Of a stretch of DNA of 64,000 nt, positions 9,971 through 19,522 are shown piece after piece. The notes under the pieces were generated by a model. That model did not search any database and had not been told where the DNA came from. It saw only the letters and a program-made list of their open reading frames with translations. Made by a program: the position numbers and the translations under genes. The DNA is from Paulinella micropora (lineage: Eukaryota; Cercozoa; Imbricatea; Euglyphida): positions 488,347 through 552,346 of the forward strand of contig BJOX01000029.1 in NCBI GenBank assembly GCA_009731375.1. Reading direction: 5' to 3'. Position 1 is the first letter of the stretch, and the number at the start of each line of letters is the position of its first letter.

Positions 9971-10790
9971 TTATCGCAAGCGATAATCAAAGTTTTTCCG
10001 TAACTCATCATCAACACTTGAAACACAAAGAAAATTAAATCTCTCGTTTGTAGCCTCGTGATACTTTTTAATCAAGTAGTCTAGGTCGTAGCCCAAATCA
10101 AGATGTTTAAACACGAGTTCCATTTTATCCTGAGATTGTCCTGGAAAGATTAATAAATAATCTAACTGCTTAATGGCTTCTGGCCGTAGGTCGTTAAGAT
10201 ACTGACTTGACATAATCACCTTTGATTTATAGTGTCTGTTCTTTTTTAACAAATCACTTACGGACTTGTCTCTTAATCCACTTCCTAAATCGTCCAAAAC
10301 AAAAACAAACTCTGGCGAAATATACTTGCTCGGTCGCTCTTTTGGTGCCTCCTTTATCTGTTTCTTTTCTTTTCCAAAGTATAAAAATTGTGGTTTCTCC
10401 ATCGGTTCTTCATCTTTGATTTCGCCTTCCTGCTCTTTGTCTGGTTTGTTCAGTTTGTCTAACTCATAATCAATGACATTTACACCGTCTGATTTTAAGA
10501 AAGGTATATATAGCCATCGGGTTGCCTCTGTTCTTAAAGTGCTTTACCATTGCTTTATATATGTAGTCCTTGTGCATTGCTGAAGCAATAATGACAATAC
10601 GGGCTTTTCTGTCGGTAGTTCGTTTCAGTATTTCAAAGAGTGCTGTTGTTTTTCCACTTTTCTTACGGGCGAGCAGAAATATATTGGAATAGGGCTCATT
10701 AAATAATTTATAACCTTTTACTTTTTTGTTTCCTTCGCCTTCCTGCTTCACTGGTTTCACCTTGACATTGTTTATTTTTTGCATTGCCAT
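9971..10790 (-). pseudogene. Genome-packaging ATPase (FtsK/HerA, A32-like), one frameshift
   Basis: This motor protein would pump DNA into the capsid. From the ATG at 10,790, the Walker A region reads NIFLLARKKSGKTTALFEIL, with an unusual ARKKSGKT in place of the usual glycine-rich loop. Walker B is FVFVLDDLGSGL near 10,300, followed by KVIMSSQYLNDLRP, which looks like the sensor motif. A single extra A in a run near 10,500 separates the two halves. Without it the protein would be about 273 residues, the normal length of polinton-type ATPases. It lies within the virion gene block. Confidence 0.85.
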
Positions 10791-10794
10791 ATTA

Positions 10795-11151
10795 TTAAGC
10801 CAAAAACTCTAAGCATATGACAATTCTTCCCGCTAATTTTCCTGTGTCAATATTTCCGCTGTCAGTTTCAAGGACTTTAAATATATATTGTCCGTCTGTC
10901 CATCCAACGACACCCAAATTATAACTGAGGTTTGAAATGTTTGCTATATTACTATCCGCAAATGTGCCAATAATTCCAATTCTGTCCATATAAAGAATTC
11001 TGGTTTTGGTTTCCGTCTGGTCGTTATAGTAGTGAATAAATTTTACATTCATTTTAGTTGGTGTGAATAACATCTGAATGTTCTTGTTAAATGATTTACC
11101 CACAAAATCATTACTCAGAAAAATAATCTTTTGGTATTTGAACTCCGACAT
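10795..11151 (-). CDS. Unknown beta-rich viral protein
   Basis: This is an intact frame of 118 residues starting MSEFKYQKIIFLSNDFVGKS. Predicted secondary structure is mostly beta strands (VKFIHYYN, TRILYMD, GQYIFKVLE, GRIVICLEF), and there is no signal peptide. It lies four bases upstream of the ATPase start on the same strand, suggesting co-expression. No family is recognised. A small single-jelly-roll virion protein is possible. Confidence 0.5.
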   Translation of the reverse strand: MSEFKYQKIIFLSNDFVGKSFNKNIQMLFTPTKMNVKFIHYYNDQTETKTRILYMDRIGIIGTFADSNIANISNLSYNLGVVGWTDGQYIFKVLETDSGNIDTGKLAGRIVICLEFLA

Positions 11152-11199
11152 ACTATATAATATACATAGATTTTTAAAAAAATCTTTGATATAAAAAAA

Positions 11200-11457
11200 A
11201 TGATTTTAATATTCTTGTTTGTGTGCTCTGCTATTTCGCGGACTGCCTGCGACTTTTACTCGCGATACTCAGAAAAAAAGAATGAATCGTGTGCTTATTG
11301 TATAAAGTAAGGGGTAGAATCTGGTTTTAAGTGTGTTTTCATAAATAACGGAAATAATATGTGTCGTAGTTTTGATGAGGCTTTACCTTTAATATGTGTT
11401 GGTGATAGTGTGTCTTGGTATAAAATACATTTATACGAGTGCTCACTTCTTACTTGA
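11200..11457 (+). pseudogene. Short secreted cysteine-rich protein with one in-frame stop
   Basis: The ATG at 11,200 starts a hydrophobic signal-peptide-like segment (MILIFLFVCSAISRTAC). The frame meets TAA at 11,308-11,310 and then stays open without a shift to TGA 11,455-11,457 (GVESGFKCVFINNGNNMC and later LPLICVGDSVSW). The full length would be 85 codons with eight Cys. It is the only plus-strand frame among the minus-strand virion genes. No family is recognised. The stop may be a point mutation. Confidence 0.35.
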
Positions 11458-11794
11458 AGAAGGCGATGGAAGGCAAAATTCCTATGAGTAAAGTCAAAAT
11501 TCCGACATACGTATTAGCAACCTCACAAGGTAAGTTCTTTTCAGATAGCCTCACAATACAAAGGGTTATAATGGCGATAATGATTGCCATTTGAAATAAG
11601 TATTTTATTAATCTGCTATCAGTTTGACGTTTGCACATACAACAGTCCCAGTTATCGTTAATCTCATGCTCTACTTTTTTTTCCTCATTCTTTAGTTCTA
11701 CTTCAAGAACACGAGACTTTAATTCGGGAGTTAGTTCGCCATCCATATCCATAATAGGCGGTGGTCTGTGAAGTCTAGTTGTATTATTAGACAT
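11450..11794 (-). CDS. Two-span membrane protein
   Basis: This is an intact frame of 114 residues. Residues 1-60 are hydrophilic and end in a CCMCKRQ cysteine cluster. Two hydrophobic helices follow (FQMAIIIAIITLCIV and TYVGILTLLIGILPSIAFF). Its start overlaps the end of the fibre gene by 8 bases. Small membrane proteins of this kind are common in virophages and polinton-like viruses. The specific function is unknown. Confidence 0.5.
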   Translation of the reverse strand: MSNNTTRLHRPPPIMDMDGELTPELKSRVLEVELKNEEKKVEHEINDNWDCCMCKRQTDSRLIKYLFQMAIIIAIITLCIVRLSEKNLPCEVANTYVGILTLLIGILPSIAFFK

Positions 11795-14700
11795 TAGGAG
11801 GAAGCGCGACTGCTCGTATTTCAGAAAGTTGCTTAGATAGATCTTCTATAATCAGCATGAGATTATTATTTTGTTTTTCTAAATTAACTACCTTTTCCGC
11901 CATATGTTGAAAAACACTAACCAATATTGGTATAAAACTTGTATGTGTTATGCCTTCAAGGTTGCCATTTCCATCATCTGCTTTCATTCCACTTTCAGAT
12001 ACAAATTCAGGAAATATTTTTTTAACTTCATCAGCAATAAATCCGTGGTTCTTTTGTTCTTTCTTTTCGTCTGATTTCAAATAATATGAACAACAATTTA
12101 TTTTCATTAGTTTCTCACAACAATCCCCGCAGTCTAATGTTTTAATATCTGATTTTAGCCTGCTGTCCGATGAGTTTGTCCAAGCATCATTAAGTGGAAC
12201 ATAATTATAACTGCCAGACGGCTCACCTGAAGAGTTTGAAGTAGTCCAAGCATGTAGAATTCCCTGAGATGAGCAGATTGTGACATAATTTGAATATCCT
12301 CCTGATTTCATATATATTTGTGGGTCGTAAGTAGAACTTGGTCTTTGTCTTATTGTTAAAGAACCGCTTGGTATTGCTTCCCGTAGCATATATTGAATTA
12401 TAACCAAAACCAACTCCCTGTGTCCCGTTGCTGTGTCTAAATTCAACACCGGCAGAAGATGCTCCAAGATTGGCTGTGACATATAATCCGACTGGTGTAG
12501 CATGAGACCCACTTCTTGCTTCTCCTCTTATATCTGCCGTACTATTAACAACAGATATGCCTGCATTTGTGGTTATTGCCCCTGTATTGCTTATGTTCAT
12601 CGCCTCGCTAAATGCTATGGCTCCTCCAAGTGATACTCCTGATTTGTAGTTAAAAGCGAGTTTGTTGCTTATCTTGTATATTTGAAAGTTGGAGTTTAGG
12701 TTGCTTGATTTCCAGCCACCTCCCTCCCAATAACTATCAAAACTTAAAGCAATATTGTCCTGACTATAATTCAATAATTGGAATGTGGGATAAACTGATG
12801 TATGAACNNNNNNNNNNCAATATTGTCCTGACTATAATTCAATGATTGGAATGTGGGATAAACTGATGTATGAACGAATGCTTGAATGTGTGGGCCATTC
12901 GCATTTCCTTCTGTTCCATATAATTCGAAGCCACCAGTTGTTCCTACTCCTTTCGTTGTTCTGCCTACGATTATCGGTTTGCCTAGTGCTGTTGTTATTT
13001 TGTCACTCGTTGTTAATGTGGTTGTAGTCATGCCAACAGTTGAAGTGATTGATGTTCCCGTTATTGTTCCAGCACTTGTCATGTTGTTTGAGTTCATATC
13101 TAAGTCCCCATAAAACCGCATACCACCAGCATTGTTAAAACGGACAATGTCAGATGAAGCACTTTTATTATCCAAAAGTTTTGAAATATAAAGACCTGCT
13201 CCTTTTACATCAAATGCTACATTCGTGAATACATAACCTCTTTGGTTCGCGGTTCCACTTGTAGCAGTATTTAGAGTAAATAAGAAATATTGATAATCAC
13301 CAGTTGTCTGCGAAAAGAATATATCTCCTCCATTTTGGTTTAATATCCTCGCCCCGTTATATGTAATATTTCCACCATTGATGATTTCTTGATTATTAAA
13401 ATCAGCCGTTTGTGTTAAAGTTAGATATTTTATCGTAGTGCTGGTCCCGTTGAATGTTTTAATACCTGTTTTTGTTTGGTCTCCTGTTAGTTTCACACAA
13501 TTATCATCCAGATATTGCCTATTGACCGCTTCATTCGCATTTTGTGGTGCTCCTAGATAAACAATCCGACTACTATTACAATCTAAGCCAGTAGCATTAA
13601 ACCACGAAACAATCGTCCCATCAATAATAAAACTTATTTTTTTTGCTGAAATTTCAAAATTATAATACATATTTGTTTTCATATCCAAACTAGCAATTGA
13701 CCCGATATTACTGGTAGAATTAAAAACGATGAATGTGCCCTTTGTTGTTGAATTTATTGAATTTCCAGTAATTTCAACACCACTGCTATATGTCTTAATT
13801 CCTGCTATGGTTTGGTTTCCTGAGGTTTTAACTGCCGAACTATCAAGGACAGAAACATCAACACCATCAACAAGATTTACATTTGTTATATTTTGATTTC
13901 CCATATTTAGTCCTCCCGTCATACTAGCAGTGCCGTCTAATCTAAGAAAGGGCGAGATTGTGTTTCTCATTGTCCAGTGCTATAAATGAGTAGTTGATTA
14001 TCTGATGCTGTTGTTATAATCACATCGCTATGTGTATCAATACTTCCACTCGCCGACACTTTCGCCGTGTTCGTATCGTGCTCTGATAGCCAAATTGTGA
14101 TAGACCTGCCGTTTAGTTGATTTACATTTGTAATGTTTTGACTTTCATATCAAGACCAGCACTCGCATTTATTATATGCTAAATGTTTCTCCTATGGTTT
14201 GGTCTCCTGTTAGTTTGACCACCGAACCATCAACCGCAAGATTAGCGAGATTAATTCCATTATACGTAGAAACCCCTGAAATAGCATAACCACCCATATT
14301 TAGTCCTCCCGTCATACTGGCTGTGCCGTCTAATCTAAGAAAGGGTGAAGTCGTATTTCTCCATTGTCCTGTGCTATAAATGAGTAATTGATTATCTGCG
14401 GGGAAGCCTGTTATTGTCACATCGCTGTGGCTATCTATACTTCCACCTGCTGAAACTTTATTATTATTATCATTATGTTCAAATATCCATTCATCAACAT
14501 CTTTGGTATTCAGTAAATTTACTCCTGTTATATTCAAATATCCGCCCATACTAATATTACCGAATTCATCAACATTTATCGGAAATGTTTTATTTACCCA
14601 GTTTATTGAATTATATGTGAGATAACTATTAGTGGCTATTGGTGCGGTTATTACTACATCGGAGAGTGTATCAATTGAACCGAGGGTGGTATTCCTCCAT

Positions 14701-15083
14701 TTACCATCTACATCGTTGTATGTTAAGTATTGACCGACCACTGGTGCAGATATGTTAGTGTCAATCAGATTGTATAGACTGGTTTGGTGCGGATTGGATG
14801 TATTAGAGCGGTGTTGAGTTGAGGCTTTGACTTCGTCGTTGTCCCTTACTCGTTGCTCTGTGTAGTATAAATTTTTTCCTTCTTTGATGTCGGTTGTGCT
14901 TTTGGTAGCCAGTCTCGCATCAAATCGCCCATCGGTATAATAAAGATTTATCGGATCGGCATCTTCTTGCACTCTGTCTGTGTTTAAACCTACTATGTTT
15001 GTGTTTGTTAAGTCTAAGTTTGCGATTGATAGGCTGTCTGTCGCGATTTCAGACAAGCCTAAGAGCGACTTATATTGAGACAT
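11787..15083 (-). pseudogene. Tail-fibre-like protein with peptidase S74 chaperone domain
   Basis: The N-terminal part (15,083 down to 14,172) begins MSQYKSLLGLSEIATDSLSI and has the phage-fibre motifs NLYYTDGRFDARLATKS and EGKNLYYTEQRV. Long beta-helix-like repeats follow, including two copies of the SPFLRLDGTASMTGGLNMG block (near 13,930 and 14,330). The C-terminal part (12,180-11,850) has SRLKSDIKTLD then NHGFIADEV, the signature of the intramolecular chaperone S74 domain. That domain trimerises fibres and cleaves itself off, and a coiled coil follows it as usual. The gene is broken by frameshifts near 12,370 and 14,000-14,170 and by a 10-N gap at 12,808-12,817 whose flanks are duplicated. 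It probably formed host-binding fibres. Confidence 0.8.
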
Positions 15084-15189
15084 TGGTATATATTAAATAA
15101 ATATTTAATTTTAAAAATACTAAAATATAAAACTTTTAGTATAGAATATTATTAGATATATTAAATATATTTGAGATTGTAGTGTAATC

Positions 15190-15236
15190 GTTGTTTTGGA
15201 ATACGTTGTTTTGTACTACTTCCAAAACAACAATAT
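15190..15236. repeat. Inverted repeat, 12-bp arms (type III)
   Basis: The arms GTTGTTTTGGAA and TTCCAAAACAAC are perfect complements separated by about 20 bases containing TACGTTGTTTTGTACTAC. It lies a few bases before the start of the next gene. A related unit is at 17,824-17,853. Confidence 0.6.
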
Positions 15237-15242
15237 TATAAA

Positions 15243-15761
15243 ATGCTGTCTCCCGAAGCAAGTCGGAAGAATTGGGGTAGTGCTGTGGAAGGAATAAAAG
15301 CGAAAGCGAATCAACGAAAGATGGAGCATGCTAAAAATGTTTTGGCGCAATACCGAAATGCTGTAAAGCAAGAAGACGAAGATACGGAGGAGCGAATAAA
15401 ACAAATTGAAGAAAAGAAAGTGGCTAAGGATATTATTAATGAACAAAATGATGATATCTCACAAGAGCAGAGTGAGAGTGAAGATGAGGTTGATTTCACT
15501 GATATCATTGCGGAAAAGATGGCTAAGATGAAAATCAAAAGAGCAAAAGCGGAAACTAAGAGAGAAAAGAAGAAGAGCAAGAAACCAGAGCCCGAGAGTG
15601 AAGAAAGAGAAAGCGACAGTAGTGAGGAAGAAGAAGAACCGAAACCGAAGAAAGGGAGAGGTAAGAAGTCAAACATATCTGTTAATGTTTATAATCAATC
15701 TGAAAAGACAAATAAGAAAGAAAAAATTAATGATATTGAAAAATGCTTTTTAAAATTCTAA
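15243..15761 (+). CDS. Acidic/basic coiled-coil protein, unknown
   Basis: This is an intact frame of 172 residues starting MLSPEASRKNWGSAVEGIKA. The middle is a charged coiled coil, followed by acidic (SEEEEEPKPKKGRGKK) and Lys-rich segments and the short motif SNISVNVYNQSEK. It lies next to the integrase. The composition suggests a nucleic-acid or chromatin-associated protein, but no family is recognised. Confidence 0.5.
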   Translation: MLSPEASRKNWGSAVEGIKAKANQRKMEHAKNVLAQYRNAVKQEDEDTEERIKQIEEKKVAKDIINEQNDDISQEQSESEDEVDFTDIIAEKMAKMKIKRAKAETKREKKKSKKPEPESEERESDSSEEEEEPKPKKGRGKKSNISVNVYNQSEKTNKKEKINDIEKCFLKF

Positions 15762-15803
15762 AATATATACGATTTTCTAAAATACCTCAAACGAGTTTGA
15801 GAT

Positions 15804-16283
15804 TTACGAAAAGCGACAGCGAGAGTATGAATTTAGAAAATCATCAACTTGACCATAAACATATATAATTCCATTTTCAATAAAATAATCGCGGGTTGCT
15901 CCTTTATATTCTCCCCCGCTGTCAGTAGTAATTGATTTTGGTTTATATTTGATTGATTTCAAAGCATAATAAACTTCTTTTGCTGTTTTATTTTTTAATG
16001 GAATGATTATTAAATATCGGCTATGACAATCAATCCAAATAAGCATCCAAGCATAACCCTTATTTCCTTTCTTATCTTTTATCTTACTCATATCTGCTAA
16101 GTCAAGAAAGACTTGGTCTAATGGTTTATCAACCCATATCGTGTTCCATATTTTCGGGTTCTTTTTCTGATGATGGATTTCTAGTGCTTCTTCTTCTTTT
16201 GTTTTAACTACTTCTCCCGTAGCTGTATCTTCTAATTGACTATCAGAAACATGATGTTGTTGAAGTCGGCGACCATAGAGCAC
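15804..16283 (-). pseudogene. rve-family integrase, catalytic core (inverted half)
   Basis: The minus-strand frame holds the start of a retrovirus-type integrase core: DQVFLDLADMSKIKDKKGNK with the first catalytic Asp, WMLIWIDCHSRYLIIIPLKN, and SITTDSGGEYKG with the second Asp. It ends at IIYVYGQVDD and then runs into a hairpin (15,799-15,845). The third catalytic residue and the C-terminal half are on the opposite strand from 16,286 onward. The N-terminal zinc-binding part is not seen. This enzyme would insert the viral genome into host DNA. Confidence 0.85.
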
Positions 16284-16285
16284 TT

Positions 16286-16765
16286 GCGGTTGTTGATAGA
16301 GTGATACGAAGTATTAGGAGATGGCTTGACCTTTTATTTGAAACCAATCGTAATTTTGATTGGGTTAGTTATATTCAAGACTTAGTAGATGCTTATAATC
16401 ATAAAGTTCATAGAGGAATTCAGGCTAAACCAGCGGATGTATTTTTCGGGAGAGACAAAAATAAACAAGTGATAACAAGGGATAATTTAATTGACGAATA
16501 CAATGTCGGTGATAGTGTAAGAAAAGAAAACAAAAGAAATGTTTTCTCCAAAGGTGGTAAGACTTTCAGCAAGATTATTTATAAAGTCAAGGGTCGGTCT
16601 GGATTCAAGTTAATATCAAATAACGATGACTTAGTAAGTCCAAGAGATTTATTAAAAACTGATTTTATTAAACCGATTGACGAAGAAAAAGATATGAAGG
16701 AGCAAACTAAAGAAGTTATTAAAGAAAAAAAGACTAAAGAACTGCTAAAACGGGAGGACATTTAA
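16286..16765 (+). pseudogene. rve-family integrase, C-terminal half
   Basis: The frame reads LAVVDRVIRSIRRWLDLLFE at its 5' edge, the helix that carries the third catalytic acidic residue (Asp here, in VDR). QDLVDAYNHKVHRGIQAKPA follows, then an SH3-like or chromodomain-like tail (YKVKGRSGFKLISNNDDLVS) and a Lys/Glu-rich end. It is in the opposite orientation to the core fragment next door. Reversing about 15.84-16.28 kb would place the two halves in order on one strand. Confidence 0.8.
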
Positions 16766-17006
16766 CCAGAGAACATAAGAACTTCAAAGCGAGAAAAAAA
16801 GGCTAAGGTAATATTAGATTTATAAGCAAAAAAAGATAATGACGGCGACATCAAATCATCAACCAGAATTGAACTGGCGACCGAATTTTCAAATGTTGGC
16901 TTACTAACTATTTGAATGTTGCCCCCATCATCAAAGAATTTCATAAAAATGAAAGTATTTGAATTATTTGGTACTGACGAAAAAATAGAAAAGATTTTGT
17001 TGCAGA

Positions 17007-17079
17007 GGTAAAACATGCTTGGGAATTGAACCCGCAACCTAAAATTTCAATGACTACCTTCATACCCATTGGTCTTACC
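17007..17079 (-). tRNA. tRNA-like sequence, possibly a decayed tRNA
   Basis: The minus strand has a 73-nt segment whose ends pair over seven bases (GGTAAGA with TTTTACC) and which contains a T-loop-like GCGGGTTCAATTCCC. The D-arm and anticodon arm are not clean, and the T-stem has mismatches, so no anticodon is assigned. A second T-arm-like stretch (GCCAGTTCAATTCTGGT) is near 16,875. Both may be degenerate tRNAs carried by the virus. Confidence 0.25.
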
Positions 17080-17116
17080 CCCCCCCCCCCCCCCCCCCCC
17101 CCCACCNNNNNNNNNN

Positions 17117-17805
17117 GAAAGAAAGTATTTGAAGTATTATTCATTACATCAAATTCTAGAAAATTCTATTTCCGCGAATATGATGATTGGTCTTTTGATC
17201 GTGTGGCGACCAAAGAACCAAAAGGATTTTACAGAATTTCGCTGAGGCGACCGAAAGAGTTTCTATGCCAGAAGAACTAATTCCAAGAGAAAATAAAACT
17301 AAAAATGATTGGTTTGAAAATTTAGAAATACGAAAACTCAGCAAGGAACGGCTTATCAAAAGCAAAATAAATGCTGAGGAAAGAATTATGAAAACTGATA
17401 AAGAAATCTCCCGCCTTATTGAAAAGAAAAAGTCTGACCTAATCAAGGTTGAGGCTATCGATGAGATTATGAAGCGAATGACTATTGAAAATAATGAAGT
17501 GGAGGAGGATAGAATTATTCGATTGAGACAAAAGAAATTGGAAAGAAAAATAAACAAAGAAAGGGATAATTTTGAAAAAGTGGAAAAAGGATAATCGTGG
17601 CCAACTTTCCGCCATTGTCATGAATAGTATTCTCGCTGGAATTGAGAAAGAGCATTTGTCGTTTAATGCTTCTTTCAATAAATATTATAGTGATGGGATT
17701 AGTGAATATGTGAATAATAGTATTAATAATACTATTAATAGTAAAAACGATAGAAATATGCACAGAGTCTATAGAACCGAGAGTGCGGATAGCAACTCGG
17801 AATAA
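17117..17805 (+). pseudogene. Unknown coiled-coil viral protein, fragmented
   Basis: After a poly-C run and a 10-N gap the frame reads KKVFEVLFITSNSRKFYFRE. It then slips at about 17,270 to MPEELIPRENKTKNDWFENL and a long charged coiled coil to 17,594. A further slip gives NRGQLSAIVMNSILAGIEKE, ending at 17,805. A short frame at 16,949-17,011 starting MKVFELFGTDEKIEK repeats the beginning of this gene. No family is recognised. Confidence 0.35.
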
Positions 17806-17823
17806 AAAAGACTTAGTGCAATC

Positions 17824-17853
17824 AGTTGTTTCGGACTACTCCAAAACAACAAG
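17824..17853. repeat. Inverted repeat related to 15,190 (type III)
   Basis: GTTGTTTCGGA and TCCAAAACAAC form a near-perfect stem around CTAC. It is the last recognisable viral-type sequence on the right side and may lie close to the element boundary. Confidence 0.5.
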
Positions 17854-17949
17854 TGATTTTTTTTTTTTTAACCCAGGGGTTTAAACCCCACTTTCATTCA
17901 AAGAAATTTCTACTACACATACTTTTTGTGTGTGTGTGTATGGTAGAGT

Positions 17950-18243
17950 ATGGGAGAGCCAAACCAAGTAGCCGAACAACTGAGCGAACTCGCCATCGAG
18001 GGTAAGTCCTAACTCTATTGTTTCTTTTTTACTTCAATGAATGTGGTTGTAGGTTTCTGGAAGCCTTGGGGAGATGTTGAAGCCAAAGCCCCACCAGAGA
18101 TGAAGAATCCCCGCTTTGTGAGGGTTCGACGGGATTTCGCCATGCTTGGGAAGGAAGGGATAACTTCCTTTCAAGCCGAACGAAAATTTTTCACCCGCAG
18201 ACCAGCAGAGAGAAATATTTGTTTACTTGGGTTGCTCGCGATA
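17950..18243 (+). CDS. Possible 5' end of a spliced host gene
   Basis: An ATG at 17,950 begins MGEPNQVAEQLSELAIEG and runs into a strong 5' splice site, GAGG|GTAAGT, at 18,000-18,005. About 50 bases later, TTGTAG|GTTTCTGG offers an acceptor in the matching phase. The next exon reads FWKPWGDVEAKAPPEMKNPR and continues to a stop at 18,243. The base composition is higher in GC than the virus. No family is recognised. The exon may end at an unseen donor, with the rest of the gene displaced by the DIRS element. Splicing is inferred from the sites only. Confidence 0.4.
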
Positions 18244-18521
18244 TAACCATGAAAAGACCTAGAAAGAAGAATTTCTTTCTGGTTTCTCTTGGGAGAGAAG
18301 AGGAAATTCTTGTCTTTCCTTCTCTCTCCGCCGTGATGAAAAAAAGTTGGGGACGAAGAAGAAATAATCAATTGGATTGTTTCACTTGAAATCCTGTAAG
18401 GTTTATTAAATGAAGGGTTTTCTTATCGTAGAATATATTTTTCCTTAGTGCTCTGTGGAGGGCGAATTTGGGAGTTTTCTCTGTTGGTATGTGTGATGTC
18501 TGTTTTGTAGTCAAAACGTTA

Positions 18522-18552
18522 AAAGGTGGCGACGAGTCGTTGCCACCTTTTT
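18522..18552. repeat. Hairpin at the 3' side of the DIRS recombinase gene
   Basis: The arms AAAAGGTGGCGAC and GTTGCCACCTTTT (one G-T pair) enclose the loop GAGTC. It lies just past the end of the tyrosine recombinase frame and may be part of the terminal repeat structure of the element. Confidence 0.5.
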
Positions 18553-18557
18553 ACGTA

Positions 18558-19520
18558 TCATCTACTCCTAAGTTCAGCAAACAAGTCTCGAACAAAGTCA
18601 GCAGATGTGCTTCCATACAAAGACACTACCTCAGCAGCTGCAGAAGCAGCTAAGCTTGCTAACAGTGGTCCTATGTGTACGTAGGATAGCAAAGCAGGAC
18701 CCTCCTGAATATAGTGTCTTGCTGACTTAGTTGAGGCCCATCTACCCCTAAGCATAATGTCTTCAATAGGTACATCATCCAACAAGTCTCTTGTAGCAGC
18801 TCCGTGTCTAAGCGAATGAGGAGTGTAGCTCACAGCATGAAGTCCCAGAAGATCCTTCGCTCTGCGGAAAAGTGCTTGAAACCGTGATGGGGAACAATTG
18901 ATGAGCAACGATGTAGCCCTTCTGCCGTCTCTCAGAACGCCTTGTAGTAAAGTGATGACACTACTGATGGTAATGCGAGCAAATTCATTTGCTCCAGTTT
19001 TGGTAGTACGCAGCACAACTCCGACATGCTTGTATGCAGACCCAAACCGTTTATCACCTGGAAAAACAACGTCCTCCTTCCTGAGAGCGCAAACTTCACA
19101 CACACGCAGGTAAGCTCCAAAAGCTAGCAGAAAGCCAAGTCCCACCAACGGATCCCACGATTTTACAACGACTAGCGCTAAGAGGCAAGTAAGCTCCCAC
19201 GTGATCGGCGGTCTCTTCACAGGTGGCCGCAGTCTTGCCCAGCCCGCAATTGCAGCTGACTACATATGAAGCTTGCCTCGAAGGTGCTGCAATAGAATGA
19301 TCAGGGCGCACTTAGCGTTTATCACTGTCTGCCTTCTTCTGCCCTAGCAAGATATATAAAGGTCATGAATCCGTCGCTGAAAGCTTCGTCGATGCCACGC
19401 GCGTCTTTAAGCTCATCAAGCCCAAAATTATGAAGTGCAAAGTTCCAAAATTCGTCCAAAGCAGGCCTATACTTGCCTGTCCAAGTCTCCTCTTTTACTC
19501 GTGCTCGCCGCAGAAAAGAC
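18558..19520 (-). pseudogene. DIRS tyrosine recombinase
   Basis: The catalytic domain is uninterrupted from about 19,220 to 18,558. AYLRVCEVCALRKED holds the first Arg, PHSLRHGAA the His-x-x-Arg pair, GRWAS the second His/Trp position, and ARHYIQEG the nucleophile Tyr. An N-terminal core-binding part (KYRPALDEFWNFALHNFGLD and GFMTFIYLARAEEGRQ) lies near 19,340-19,500 in another frame and is separated by stops. The enzyme would integrate a circular DNA intermediate. Confidence 0.85.
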
Positions 19521-19522
19521 GA

